Source of the DNA: Actinopolyspora lacussalsi
GTDB taxonomy: Bacteria > Actinomycetota > Actinomycetes > Mycobacteriales > Pseudonocardiaceae
NCBI GenBank assembly: GCA_030803735.1
Contig: JAURUC010000001.1
Coordinates: 3,799,501 to 3,863,500 of the forward strand
DNA length: 64,000 nt
Direction: 5' to 3'
The notes below the pieces were generated by a model. It was not told the DNA's origin, did not search any database, and was given only the letters and a program-made list of their open reading frames with translations. This document shows positions 17,199 through 27,296 of the stretch, piece after piece. Every line of letters starts with the position of its first letter. Position 1 is the first letter of the stretch. A program made the translations under genes and the position numbers.

Positions 17199-17417
17199 GT
17201 GTCCGAGCTCTCGGAAAGCGACCGGCTCGATCCGGAGCAGTTGAGTTGGAGCGTGCCGTGCCTGGACTCCGAAGATGACGACGCCGCCGGGGAGGTGAAG
17301 GTGCTGGTGCTCGGTGACCGGGTCGCCCTGGTGCTGCCGCCGGGCGAGACCCTGGTGTTCACACCGGACGAAGCCGGGGAGTTCGCCAAGCTGCTGGGCA
17401 CCTCCACCGGGCAGTGA
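17199..17417 (+). CDS. Small conserved hypothetical protein
   Basis: A 72-aa acidic cytoplasmic protein beginning MSELSESDRLDPEQLSW. It has an acidic linker (SEDDDAAGEVKV) followed by a compact segment VLVLGDRVALVLPPGETLVFTPDEAGEFAKLLG that looks like a short beta hairpin plus helix. A second GTG directly upstream at 17196 is also in frame; CGGAGG is just before both. It faces leuA, and a shared hairpin lies between the two stops. I do not recognise a function; similar small proteins occur near leuA in related genomes as far as I recall. Confidence 0.7.
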   Translation: MSELSESDRLDPEQLSWSVPCLDSEDDDAAGEVKVLVLGDRVALVLPPGETLVFTPDEAGEFAKLLGTSTGQ

Positions 17418-17461
17418 GCCACCTTCCACGGGCTCGCCGAGCCGGACGGCCGGAGTGCGAG

Positions 17462-17481
17462 TCGGCGGAACGTCCCGCCGA
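17462..17481. terminator. Short hairpin between convergent genes
   Basis: TCGGCGG and CCGCCGA arms with a 6-nt loop lie between the stop of the small hypothetical gene and the stop of leuA. It could terminate both. Confidence 0.55.
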
Positions 17482-17516
17482 CCGAGCACCCCGACCTCCC
17501 GATCGGGACGGTTCGC

Positions 17517-19400
<1,884 letters not shown>

Positions 19401-19424
19401 TTACCTCCGCGACGAGGGGCCGGT

Positions 19425-19469
19425 CTAACTGACCCCGTCGCGGCGGCAAAGCAGGAGGCTGAAAGTCAC
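19425..19469 (-). promoter_or_regulatory. leuA leader peptide (candidate attenuator)
   Basis: On the minus strand a 14-codon ORF begins GTG ACT TTC AGC and continues CTC CTG CTT, then TGC CGC CGC GAC GGG GTC AGT TAG, giving VTFSLLLCRRDGVS. Three consecutive Leu codons just upstream of leuA are what is expected of a leader peptide controlled by leucyl-tRNA supply; leucine attenuators of this kind have been predicted in actinobacteria. Complementary GACCGGC (19418-19424) and GCCGGTC (19388-19394) arms follow, which could form one of the alternative stems. The start codon has only a weak ribosome site. Confidence 0.75.
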
Positions 19470-19698
19470 GAGGACAGCCTAACCGCACCCGGTGTCCAGA
19501 ACGCAACCGCCTGTTCCGAATGCTGGACACCACGCTGCCGTGCCGCCGAATCGTCGCTCCGTGTTCCCGTGGCCCGATCCGGGCGGAGCCTCGCCAGATC
19601 CGCGAACGGTGTCGCGACGGGCCGATCACGGCAGCCGATCCGGGGAATCCCGCTGAACTGATCGCGGGTCGGCTGTTCCGATGCGGCAGGCTGGTGTC

Positions 19699-19986
19699 AT
19701 GGCTGCGAAGAAAAACAGTTCCGGGTCGGCCCTGGCGACCCTGCTGCAGGGGGTCGGTTTCCTGCTCGCCGTGGTGCTGATCGCCCACACCGTGTTCGTG
19801 TTGTTCGACTTCCAAGCGGAGGGGCAGCTCACGCAATCGGTCGCGCGCGCCGCCGAGCCGCTCGCGTTGTTCTTCCCGGGACTGATCGACGCGCCGAGTC
19901 ACGTACTGCAGGTGTTACTGGACTACGGGCTGGCCGCGATGTTCTGGATGCTGGTGGGAGGTCTGCTGGGGCGGATCTTCGGGTGA
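19699..19986 (+). CDS. Small two-helix membrane protein
   Basis: A 95-aa protein with a short basic N-terminus (MAAKKNSSGS) and two hydrophobic helices: ATLLQGVGFLLAVVLIAHTVFVLF at about 12-35 and LLDYGLAAMFWMLVGGLLGRIFG at the C-terminus. The segment between them, with AAEPLALFFPGLIDA, is probably external. It is paralogous to the next gene: both share an N-terminal helix, a mid-protein L-F-F/G-L segment and the ending LL(D/N)YGLAA. Function unknown. Confidence 0.75.
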   Translation: MAAKKNSSGSALATLLQGVGFLLAVVLIAHTVFVLFDFQAEGQLTQSVARAAEPLALFFPGLIDAPSHVLQVLLDYGLAAMFWMLVGGLLGRIFG

Positions 19987-20141
19987 GAACCCGGGTGCGG
20001 GAGCCGTGGGGAAGCGCTGGAGAAGCGGTGGCGAATCGGCTTTTCTGGGTCAGGTTCGGGTGCGTGGCCGCCCGCGTTCCGCTGCGCCGATGTTCCGCTA
20101 CCCGCTGGTAATCTGATCGTGTTTCGTGTCACACTGCCGTC

Positions 20142-20522
20142 ATGTCCGAAGACGTGGCGGATCCGACGCGCACCGCCGGGACCAGTGGGCACCGCCGCCG
20201 GAAGTCCTTCGATCTCGCACGGTTGTGGTCTCGCACGTGCGGTTCGCTCGCCACCGTGGTGCGCTGGGGCTGCTCGTTGGCGGCCGCACTGCTGGCCGCG
20301 CACGTGGTGCTGGCGGTCGGGGGCGCCAATCCGGAGAACGCGCTGACGCGTTTCGTGGCGGAATGGGCGCGGGTCCTGGCGTTCGGATTCCGCGACCTGT
20401 TCCTCAAACCCGAGCAGCCGAAGCTCGAAGTGCTGCTCAACTACGGCCTCGCGGCGATCTGCTGGTTGCTCGTCTCGGTACTGGTGGTGCGCCTGCTGCG
20501 CACGCTGGGCGCCTCCCGCTGA
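20142..20522 (+). CDS. Small two-helix membrane protein, paralogue of preceding gene
   Basis: A 126-aa protein with a 38-residue basic cytoplasmic tail (SGHRRRKSFDLARLWSRT), a first helix (VVRWGCSLAAALLAAHVVLAV), the loop WARVLAFGFRDLFLKPEQPKLEV, and a second helix (LLNYGLAAICWLLVSVLVVRLL). The order and the LLNYGLAA motif match the preceding gene, so the two look like a tandem duplication with divergence, although they are 155 bp apart. Function unknown. Confidence 0.75.
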   Translation: MSEDVADPTRTAGTSGHRRRKSFDLARLWSRTCGSLATVVRWGCSLAAALLAAHVVLAVGGANPENALTRFVAEWARVLAFGFRDLFLKPEQPKLEVLLNYGLAAICWLLVSVLVVRLLRTLGASR

Positions 20523-20597
20523 GCCGCGGGCGATTCCTCGCGAGATCCACGGCGACGTTCGGGGGAGTAAGTCGCTTCCGAACGGAATCCGGGCCGC

Positions 20598-21563
20598 TCA
20601 CCAGGATCCCGCCACGCGGAGCAGTTCCTGCCTTACCAACGTCACGTGGTGATTCTCCGTCGCGTCCGCCCGTTGGGCGAGGAACAGGGTGTTGACGGGA
20701 GGAGCCGTCGGTTCCGGGAGATCCACCAGCTCCCCGGCGGCGAGTTCGGACTCGCACAGGTATCGGGGCAGCACCGTGAGCCCTGTTCCGGCCGCCACCG
20801 TGGCGAGCATCGCCCGCAGGTCGGGCACGACGATCCCGGCCCGCTCGGTGGGTCGGGTGCCGAAGACGTGGCGCCAGTAGTGCCGCGTGAGGGCAAGGTC
20901 CTCCGCGTAGGCGACCAGGGGAATGCCGTGCAGTGGCGTGGGGTCGCCACCCCGCAGTCGCGTGCGGTCGACGTGTGCCGCGGTCGTCGGTGCGCAGACC
21001 AGTACCAGCTCCTCGTCCGCGAGGGGAACCGCGTTGACGACCCGCCCACGGGGGCGGGCGACCGAGAGCACCAGGTCGAACCTGCCGCTGCGCAGGCCGC
21101 CCAACAGGTCCTCGGCCAGGCCGAAGGTGGCCCTGATCCGAACTCCGCTCCCCAGCATCGGTGCCAACGAGGGCAGCACGCGAACACTCAGCAGTTCGGC
21201 GGGACCCGCCAGGTGCACCGGTTCGATCGGTGCGGGCGGTTCGTTCCGGTCCGGTTCGGCCACCGAGGCCAGTTCGTCGAGCGGACCGGCCACTTCCGAG
21301 GCCAGCTCCGCTGCCGCGTTGGTCGAGGCGACACCGCGTGGCAGTCGTTCGAACAGGGACGTGCCGAGCTGCTGCTCCAGCGCCCGGATCCGTGTGGTCA
21401 CTGTGGACTGCGACAGCCCCAGCGTCCTGGCCGCCGCCGTGAGTGACCCGGCCCGGTGGACGGCCAGGAACGTCCGCAGTTGGGACAGCTCGAGTGGCGC
21501 ATCGCCCGGTTTCCGGGCCACGTCGAGCCGCCGGGACGAATCGCTACCCGAGTGATGGAACAT
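20598..21563 (-). CDS. LysR-family transcriptional regulator
   Basis: A DNA-binding regulator of about 321 aa. The N-terminal winged helix-turn-helix is LELSQLRTFLAVHRAGSLTAAARTLGLSQSTVTTRIRALEQQLGTSLFERLPRG, the LysR signature. The C-terminal effector domain has typical alternation (LSVRVLPSLAPML, DLVLSVARPRG). The first 23 residues (MFHHSGSDSSRRLDVARKPG) extend beyond the family domain, so the start might lie downstream. The neighbouring nitroreductase gene is on the same strand, upstream; a regulatory link is possible but unproven. Confidence 0.92.
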   Translation of the reverse strand: MFHHSGSDSSRRLDVARKPGDAPLELSQLRTFLAVHRAGSLTAAARTLGLSQSTVTTRIRALEQQLGTSLFERLPRGVASTNAAAELASEVAGPLDELASVAEPDRNEPPAPIEPVHLAGPAELLSVRVLPSLAPMLGSGVRIRATFGLAEDLLGGLRSGRFDLVLSVARPRGRVVNAVPLADEELVLVCAPTTAAHVDRTRLRGGDPTPLHGIPLVAYAEDLALTRHYWRHVFGTRPTERAGIVVPDLRAMLATVAAGTGLTVLPRYLCESELAAGELVDLPEPTAPPVNTLFLAQRADATENHHVTLVRQELLRVAGSW

Positions 21564-21761
21564 GGCGCAGAGACTATTGCGCGTTCGGAGGAATTACTAA
21601 CTTCTTTCGGGGACAGGCGTACCACGATTTGAGATGCGGTGTCATGCCTCGGGAGTGGAAACCCGGTGTCGGTGCGCTCCGGCGCGTCAGGTGGGAAAAG
21701 CGGTTTCGATCGGCGGCAGACCGATCGGTACCGCGAGTACGCGGCACCGATCGGAGACCGA

Positions 21762-22349
21762 TCAGAACGTTGGTTCCTGCCACGAGTCGCTGAACACGAA
21801 CTCGGTGAGCGGGATGCGGCTGCGAGGTGCGGACTCCTTCTCGCGGAGTCGCTCGGGCAGCTGTTCGGCGTCGCCGGGGGCGCCGACGGCTATCACGACC
21901 ATCGGCTCGTAATCGACGGGGATACCGAACGCCTCCCGGGCGGCGTCCCGGTCGAAACCGGCCATCTGGTGCGCCACCAGTCCTTCGCCGACCGCCTGCA
22001 GCACCAGGTTCTCGGTGGCGAGTCCGAGACCGTACTCCCCGTAGGGCAGCGACTCGCCGTCGTCGTTGGTCAGCTTGGCCACGCCGAGCACGAGGGCCGA
22101 CGCGTTACCGGCCCAGCCGTGATTGCCCCTGGAGAGCGTGCCGTGCAGTTTGTCGAAGGTCGAATCCCCTCGACGGCCCGCGATGTAGCGGGCGGGTTGC
22201 GTGTTGCCCCAGGACGGGGCCCAGCGTGCGGCTTCGAACAGCGCGGTGAACTGCTTGTCGGTCAGTTCGACCTCGGGATCCAGTGCGCGTGGGCTCCATC
22301 GCTCGGCCAGCAGCGGCTGGAGCGGAACTGACGAGTCGGCGGGTTTCAA
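21762..22349 (-). CDS. Nitroreductase-family FMN oxidoreductase
   Basis: A 195-aa flavoenzyme of the NAD(P)H-dependent nitroreductase family. FMN-contact motifs are visible: ERWSPRALDP near the N-terminus, FEAARWAPSWGNTQPARYI around 48-66, and GLGLATENLVLQAVGEGLVAHQMAGFD around 105-131. FGIPVDYEPMVVIAVG corresponds to the usual C-terminal strand. Physiological substrate unknown. A dispersed repeat separates it from the upstream mannosyltransferase gene. Confidence 0.9.
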   Translation of the reverse strand: MKPADSSVPLQPLLAERWSPRALDPEVELTDKQFTALFEAARWAPSWGNTQPARYIAGRRGDSTFDKLHGTLSRGNHGWAGNASALVLGVAKLTNDDGESLPYGEYGLGLATENLVLQAVGEGLVAHQMAGFDRDAAREAFGIPVDYEPMVVIAVGAPGDAEQLPERLREKESAPRSRIPLTEFVFSDSWQEPTF

Positions 22350-22408
22350 GGTTCCTCCGTGGCCTCTCGGCGCTCACGTGCCGCCCTCGATTCTCCCGAA
22401 CTCGTCGC

Positions 22409-22457
22409 CACCCGATGTCGCCGGACCCGCAGCGAGAGCCGTGCCGGAGGTTCCGCC
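22409..22457 (-). repeat. Dispersed palindromic repeat, partial copy
   Basis: The reverse complement reads GCGGAACCTCCGGCACGGCT then CTCGCTGCGGG and GACATCGGGT, matching the first part of the composite element at 16851 and 46338. It fills the gap between the nitroreductase and mannosyltransferase genes. Confidence 0.75.
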
Positions 22458-22493
22458 GCGAAACCACGCACGACAACCGAGCCGCCCAACCCG

Positions 22494-23744
22494 TCAAAAC
22501 GCGTAGGGCCAGACGGTGAGTGCGTAGGCACTGAACCAACTCCCGAAGCACACGAAGATCCCCACCCCGGCGAGCATCACCGCTCGACGTCGCGCCGCGA
22601 GCCCCATGGCCAGCGGGAGCAGCAACGGGAAGGCGGGCAGCAGCGCCCGTGGTTTGGCGAACATCAGCCCGTCGGTCCCCAGCACGAACACCACGGTCAG
22701 CAGCGCGTACAAGCCCAACGGCCAGGCGATCCGCCGATCCAGACAGCAGATCAGCAGCGCCACCGCGCCCAGCAGGATCCACGCGGCGAAGGTCACGAAC
22801 GTCGACTCCTCAGTGGACAGGGCTTCTCCTATGAAGCGCGCGGTGGCGATCCCGCCGTCGAGTGAGGAGGACCAGCCGTCCTGCCGCACTTCGAAGTAGC
22901 CGTCGAACTCGTCGGTGCGCAGCCCCACCCAACCCAGGTAACCGAGCAGCCCGCACGGAGCCGCAAGCAACGCGGCCAGCGGGCGGTTGCCCTCCCGTCG
23001 GTGCAGCAGCGCCACGACGGCGGCCAGCATCACCACCGTGATCAGCGCCGCCCCCGTGTGCCGCACCGTCCCGGCCAGGGCGCAGGCCACGCCGGCTTGG
23101 ATCCACCGCCGTTCCAGCACGCCCAGCAGCGTCCAGACCGCCAGCGCGCAGAACAGCGACTCGCTGTAGGGCATGGACAGCACGATCGACATCGGGGCCG
23201 CCGCGAACAGCGCGACCAGCACCAGACCGGTCCGTTGCGAGCCGCTCACGATTCGCCCCAGCCGGGCCAGCCCGTAGGCGCACGCGAGTCCCGCCGCGAG
23301 GTTCACCAGCATCGCCGCGGTGGGCGGGTCGACACCGGGCAGGAACGCCACTCCGCGGGTGAGCATCGGGAAGCCGGGGAAGAACGCCAGCACGGATTGG
23401 GGGTCGGCGTCGCCGTTGCCGTTGAGTGTCGTCTGCCCCGTGGGGTCGTACCCGCTCTCGGCGATCCGCAGGTACCAGTCCGAGTCCCAGGAGAAGAGGT
23501 GCTCGCTCGGCGACTGGTCGTGAATCCCGGACAACACGTCCAGCACCAGCAATCCGACCAGCCGGACTATGACATATACCACAGCCGGTCCGGCCATTCG
23601 TGCCGGAGAAGGGCCTTCATCGTCGTCCGCGGGCGCTCGTGGCCGAATGCGGACGAGGTCTTTCACTCTTCGCGCGGCGGAAATTTCACTGCTTCCCCGC
23701 GGCACTGTCCCGATCGTTTCGTCGGTCGCGGACAAGTGGTGCAC
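22494..23744 (-). CDS. PIG-V-like integral membrane mannosyltransferase
   Basis: A polytopic membrane protein of 416 aa with about ten hydrophobic helices after a 45-residue charged tail. It matches the PIG-V-like family of GT-C glycosyltransferases that use polyprenyl-phosphate-mannose: the first loop contains LFSWDSDWYLRIAESGYDP with the catalytic-type acidic/Trp pair, followed by FFPGFPMLTR and MSIVLSMPYSESLFCA. The last helices contain FAKPRALLPAFPLLLPLA. It likely acts outside the cytoplasmic membrane on a lipid or protein acceptor; the acceptor is unknown. Confidence 0.85.
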   Translation of the reverse strand: MHHLSATDETIGTVPRGSSEISAARRVKDLVRIRPRAPADDDEGPSPARMAGPAVVYVIVRLVGLLVLDVLSGIHDQSPSEHLFSWDSDWYLRIAESGYDPTGQTTLNGNGDADPQSVLAFFPGFPMLTRGVAFLPGVDPPTAAMLVNLAAGLACAYGLARLGRIVSGSQRTGLVLVALFAAAPMSIVLSMPYSESLFCALAVWTLLGVLERRWIQAGVACALAGTVRHTGAALITVVMLAAVVALLHRREGNRPLAALLAAPCGLLGYLGWVGLRTDEFDGYFEVRQDGWSSSLDGGIATARFIGEALSTEESTFVTFAAWILLGAVALLICCLDRRIAWPLGLYALLTVVFVLGTDGLMFAKPRALLPAFPLLLPLAMGLAARRRAVMLAGVGIFVCFGSWFSAYALTVWPYAF

Positions 23745-24072
23745 CTTCTTCGTCGAGCCTCGATTGTCGCGGGTGCCGCGTCGTAGTCAGGCTAGTCACG
23801 CCAAACGGCTATCGGGCCGCAGGGGGCCGGTTCTGTAGGCTGGGCAGGCAGCGGAACGGCCTGGTGAAGGCACCCGATGAAGGTTCGTGACCAGTTCTTC
23901 GGACATCGGGGCGCGGCGAGGTGTCCGGATCCCTAACACACGGCATGATCGAGTGATCACTGCCCGGGGACGCGGACGGCGTCACGCTGCCGGCTGCCCG
24001 GCCGTCCACCCGGTGTCAGTGCGGGGCCTCTCGCACCCGGGGCGTCCGCGCGGCTCGAGGAGGTTTGTTCAG
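23745..24072 (+). promoter_or_regulatory. Leader region of ask
   Basis: No gene is supported in these 330 bp, though the ask frame stays open from 23887. The stretch is the probable promoter and 5' leader of ask-asd. It contains short inverted segments (TGATC near 23946 and GATCA near 23955), but no recognised riboswitch fold could be built by eye. GAGGAGG at 24057-24063 is the ribosome site. Confidence 0.45.
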
Positions 24073-25338
24073 GTGGCACTCGTCGTCCAGAAGTACGGCG
24101 GTTCCTCGCTCGAGAGTGCCGATCGAATCAAACGGGTCGCCGAGCGCATCGTGGAGACCCGTAAGGCGGGCAACGATGTCGTCGTGGTGTGCTCCGCGAT
24201 GGGAGACACCACCGACGAGTTGCTGGATCTGGCCAACCAGGTCAACCCGGCTCCCCCGGAGCGGGAGCTCGACATGCTGCTCACCGCGGGTGAGCGCATC
24301 TCCAACGCGCTCGTGGCCATGGCGATCGAATCTCTCGGCGAGCAGGCTCGTTCGTTCTCCGGTTCGCAGGCCGGGGTCATCACCACTTCGGCACACCAGA
24401 ACGCCCGGATCATGGACGTCACCCCCGATCGGGTTCGGCAGGCCCTGGACGAGGGCCGGATCGTGATGGTCGCGGGATTCCAGGGGGTCAGCCAGGACAG
24501 CAAGGACATCACCACGTTGGGGCGCGGCGGTTCGGACACCACGGCCGTCGCGGTGGCGGCGGCGATGCACGCCGATGTCTGCGAGATCTACACCGACGTG
24601 GACGGCGTCTACACCGCCGACCCCCGGATCGCGGGCGATGCCGAACACCTCGACCGCGTCACCTACGAGGAAATGCTCGAACTCGCGGCCACCGGTGCCA
24701 AGGTGCTGCATCTGCGCGCGGTGGAGTACGCACGCAGGTACGGTGTGCCGCTGCACGTCCGCTCGTCCTACTCGGCCAACCCCGGAACGATCGTGTCCGG
24801 ATCAGTGGAGGACCTCCCCATGGAACAGGCCATGATCACCGGCGTGGCGCACGACCGGTCGGAAGCCAAGGTCACCGTGCGCGGTGTTCCGGACACTCGC
24901 GGCGTGGCGGGGAGGATCTTCCGTGCCGTCGCCGATGCCGAGATCGACATCGACATGGTGCTGCAGAACGTTTCGGGTGTGGCTTCCGGCCTCACCGACC
25001 TCACCTTCACCGTGGCCAAGAGCAACGGTGCGGTGGCCGTCGCCGAGCTGGAGAAGATCAAGGGCGAGCTCGGCTTCCAGGAGGTCGTCTACGACGACGA
25101 CGTCGGCAAGGTATCGCTGGTCGGTGCGGGTATGCGTTCGCACCCCGGGGTGACCGCCTCCTTCTGCGAGGCACTGGCCGAGGCGGGCGTGAACATCGAG
25201 ATCATCAATACTTCCGAGATCCGCATTTCGGTGCTGGTCCGGGACGCGCAGCTCGACGACGCGGTGAGCGCGCTGCACGCCGCCTTCGAACTGGGCGGAG
25301 AAGAAGAGGCCGTTGTCTATGCGGGGAGTGGTCGCTGA
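24073..25338 (+). CDS. ask: Aspartate kinase, with internal start for the beta subunit
   Basis: Phosphorylates aspartate, the first step to lysine, threonine and methionine. It is 421 aa from GTG 24073, preceded by GAGGAGG. The kinase domain begins [12 protein letters not shown], with [11 protein letters not shown] and [14 protein letters not shown]. Two ACT domains in the C-terminal third ([27 protein letters not shown] and [19 protein letters not shown]) give feedback control. An ATG at 24820 ([18 protein letters not shown]) has GGAGG 8 bp upstream. This is the same position as the separately translated beta subunit of the alpha2beta2 aspartate kinases of Corynebacterium and Bacillus. asd follows immediately. 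Confidence 0.96.
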   Translation: MALVVQKYGGSSLESADRIKRVAERIVETRKAGNDVVVVCSAMGDTTDELLDLANQVNPAPPERELDMLLTAGERISNALVAMAIESLGEQARSFSGSQAGVITTSAHQNARIMDVTPDRVRQALDEGRIVMVAGFQGVSQDSKDITTLGRGGSDTTAVAVAAAMHADVCEIYTDVDGVYTADPRIAGDAEHLDRVTYEEMLELAATGAKVLHLRAVEYARRYGVPLHVRSSYSANPGTIVSGSVEDLPMEQAMITGVAHDRSEAKVTVRGVPDTRGVAGRIFRAVADAEIDIDMVLQNVSGVASGLTDLTFTVAKSNGAVAVAELEKIKGELGFQEVVYDDDVGKVSLVGAGMRSHPGVTASFCEALAEAGVNIEIINTSEIRISVLVRDAQLDDAVSALHAAFELGGEEEAVVYAGSGR

Positions 25339-26415
25339 ATGAGTTCCGGACGTTTCCAGGCACCCACCGTCGCGATCGTGGGAGCCACCGGCGCGGTGGG
25401 TTCGGTCATGATCGAGATCATGAACTCGCGCGAGACCGTGCCGTGGGGTGAGGTGCGGCTGATCGCCTCGCCGCGTTCCGCCGGTAAGAAGATCGACGTC
25501 CGGGGTGTCGAGCACACCGTGGTCGCGCTCTCCCCGGAGGCGTTCGACGGCGTGGACATCGCGATGTTCGACGTGCCCGACGAGTTGTCCGCGGCCTGGG
25601 CCCCGGTGGCCGTCGAACGGGGAGCGGTCGCGGTCGACAACTCGGGAGCCTTTCGGATGGACCCCGAGGTGCCGCTGGTGGTCCCGGAGGTCAACGCCCA
25701 CAAGGTTGACGAGCGTCCGAAGGGGATCATCGCCAACCCCAACTGCACGACCCTGTCCATGATGGCCGCCCTCGGGGAGCTGAACCGCGAGTTCGGGCTG
25801 CGCGAGCTGGTGGTCTCCTCGTACCAGGCCGCCTCGGGATCCGGTCAGGACGCCATCGACCGGCTGCGTGCCGAGATCGACGCCGTCGCGGGCAAGCAGC
25901 TCGGGGACCGTGCCGGTGACGTGGCCGAGGCACTGGTGGCGGCCGGTCTCTCGGAGGAGACGCCGTTCAGGGCTCCGCTGGCGTTGAACGTCGTGCCGTG
26001 GTGCGGCTCCCGCAAGGAGGACGGCTGGACCTCGGAGGAGCTCAAGGTCCGCAACGAGTCGCGCAAGATCCTCGGGATCCCGGAGCTGAAGGTCTCGGCG
26101 ACCTGCGTCCGGGTGCCGGTGGTGACCACCCACTCGCTTGCGGTGCACGCCACGTTCGATCGGGAGGTCGGCGTGTCGGACGCGCACCGGGTTTTCGAGC
26201 GCGCGTCCTCGGTGGTGCTGCAGGACGACCCCGACGGGCCGGACTTCCCGACTCCCGCCGGTGTCGTGGGGAGCGAGCCGACCTACGTGGGGCGCGTGCG
26301 CCAGGCCGTCGACTTCCCGAACACGCTGGATTTCTTCGTCTGCGGGGACAACCTGCGCAAGGGCGCGGCCCTGAACACCTACGAGATCGCCGAGACGCTC
26401 GCGTCCCCGGCGTGA
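25339..26415 (+). CDS. asd: Aspartate-semialdehyde dehydrogenase
   Basis: Reduces aspartyl phosphate to aspartate semialdehyde with NADPH. It is 358 aa, standard length. The Rossmann start [14 protein letters not shown] is followed by the active-site region [12 protein letters not shown], with the catalytic Cys, then [15 protein letters not shown] and the substrate-binding [16 protein letters not shown] with the His. Its ATG directly follows the ask stop (TGA-ATG), so translation is coupled. It forms the classic actinobacterial ask-asd operon. Confidence 0.97.
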   Translation: MSSGRFQAPTVAIVGATGAVGSVMIEIMNSRETVPWGEVRLIASPRSAGKKIDVRGVEHTVVALSPEAFDGVDIAMFDVPDELSAAWAPVAVERGAVAVDNSGAFRMDPEVPLVVPEVNAHKVDERPKGIIANPNCTTLSMMAALGELNREFGLRELVVSSYQAASGSGQDAIDRLRAEIDAVAGKQLGDRAGDVAEALVAAGLSEETPFRAPLALNVVPWCGSRKEDGWTSEELKVRNESRKILGIPELKVSATCVRVPVVTTHSLAVHATFDREVGVSDAHRVFERASSVVLQDDPDGPDFPTPAGVVGSEPTYVGRVRQAVDFPNTLDFFVCGDNLRKGAALNTYEIAETLASPA

Positions 26416-26436
26416 CCGCTGCACACTGAGCCGGGC

Positions 26437-26465
26437 GGTGGCGATCTCGCGCGAGATTCACGCGG
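26437..26465. repeat. Palindromic direct repeat, left copy flanking the Uma2 gene
   Basis: A 29-bp sequence built around the perfect palindrome GATCTCGCGCGAGATC-like core (ATCTCGCGCGAGAT), identical to 27131-27159. It belongs to the same broad class as the ATTTCGCGAGAAAT repeats elsewhere in the window. Confidence 0.85.
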
Positions 26466-26539
26466 AGGTCGCCACCCGAACGGATGGTCCTCCCGGCGCA
26501 GGGCTACGGAGCCGGTCGGTAGGTGTCGACACTGGAGGC

Positions 26540-27115
26540 ATGACCGCGATGTCCTGGCCCGATCATCTGCTGAGCCTGGAAGAGTTCGAGCGGTTGCCGG
26601 AAGACGATTCGCGTCGTTACGAGCTCCAGGAGGGCGTCCTCCAAGTGACTCCCAAGGCCGCCGGTATCCACCAGCGCGTGGTCAAGCGCCTCACCTCGGT
26701 GCTCGATCGGCAGCTACCTCTGGAGTGGGAGGCGATACCGGACGTGGAAGTGGTGATCGTCTCCTCCTGGCCTCCGGTGGTTCGGGTCCCGGACGTGGTC
26801 GTGGCCACCGCCGCCCGGATCGACGAGAATCCGAATCGGTTGTACGCCCAGGACCTACTGCTCGCCGTCGAGGTGATCTCCCCCGGCTCGTCGCAGACCG
26901 ACCGGGTGGTCAAGCGTCACGAGTACGCCAAGGCCGGTATACCCGGCTACTGGGTGCTCGATCTCGACGAGCCGGTCACCATCGCCGAGAACCGGCTGCA
27001 CGACGGTGGTTACAAGTCGCACTTCACCGAGGGTGGTGTGTTCCGAACCGGGGAGCCGTTCGAGTTCGAGGTGGAGCTGGAGTCCCTCGTACGACGCGGC
27101 GGAGGCATCGAGTAG
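26540..27115 (+). CDS. Uma2-family (DUF820) restriction-endonuclease-like protein
   Basis: A protein of about 191 aa with the PD-(D/E)XK-type fold of the Uma2 family, often present in many copies and of unproven role. Family features: LSLEEFERLPEDDSRRYELQEGVL near the N-terminus, RVPDVVVATAAR with the catalytic Asp, LLAVEVISPGSSQTDRVVK with the Glu and Lys positions, and HEYAKAGIPGYWVLDLDEP. The upstream in-frame part from 26438 translates the palindromic repeat and is not coding; ATG 26540 or 26549 is the likely start. The gene lies between two identical 29-bp repeats, which suggests it arrived or moves as a unit. Confidence 0.85.
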   Translation: MTAMSWPDHLLSLEEFERLPEDDSRRYELQEGVLQVTPKAAGIHQRVVKRLTSVLDRQLPLEWEAIPDVEVVIVSSWPPVVRVPDVVVATAARIDENPNRLYAQDLLLAVEVISPGSSQTDRVVKRHEYAKAGIPGYWVLDLDEPVTIAENRLHDGGYKSHFTEGGVFRTGEPFEFEVELESLVRRGGGIE

Positions 27116-27130
27116 CCGACCGAGCCCGCG

Positions 27131-27159
27131 GGTGGCGATCTCGCGCGAGATTCACGCGG
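27131..27159. repeat. Palindromic direct repeat, right copy flanking the Uma2 gene
   Basis: Identical over 29 bp to 26437-26465, in the same orientation, 15 bp after the Uma2 stop codon. Confidence 0.85.
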
Positions 27160-27296
27160 GACGGCCACCACCGGCCGTTCCGCCGGCCGCGTGCTCATCC
27201 CGACAGCCACGTGCCGGAATCGAACCCGCTCCGTAGTCGTTGTGCCGTGTGTCTCGCTCGTCGGAACCAACTCGTTCGCGCGGATAGGTTGGGGGT

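Noticed and set aside
23887..24072. N-terminal extension of aspartate kinase
   Set aside because: The extra frame has no family similarity; GAGGAGG and the family N-terminus both point to GTG 24073.
26438..26539. N-terminal extension of the Uma2 protein
   Set aside because: It is a translation of the palindromic repeat (MAISREIHAE) that also appears after the gene; not coding.
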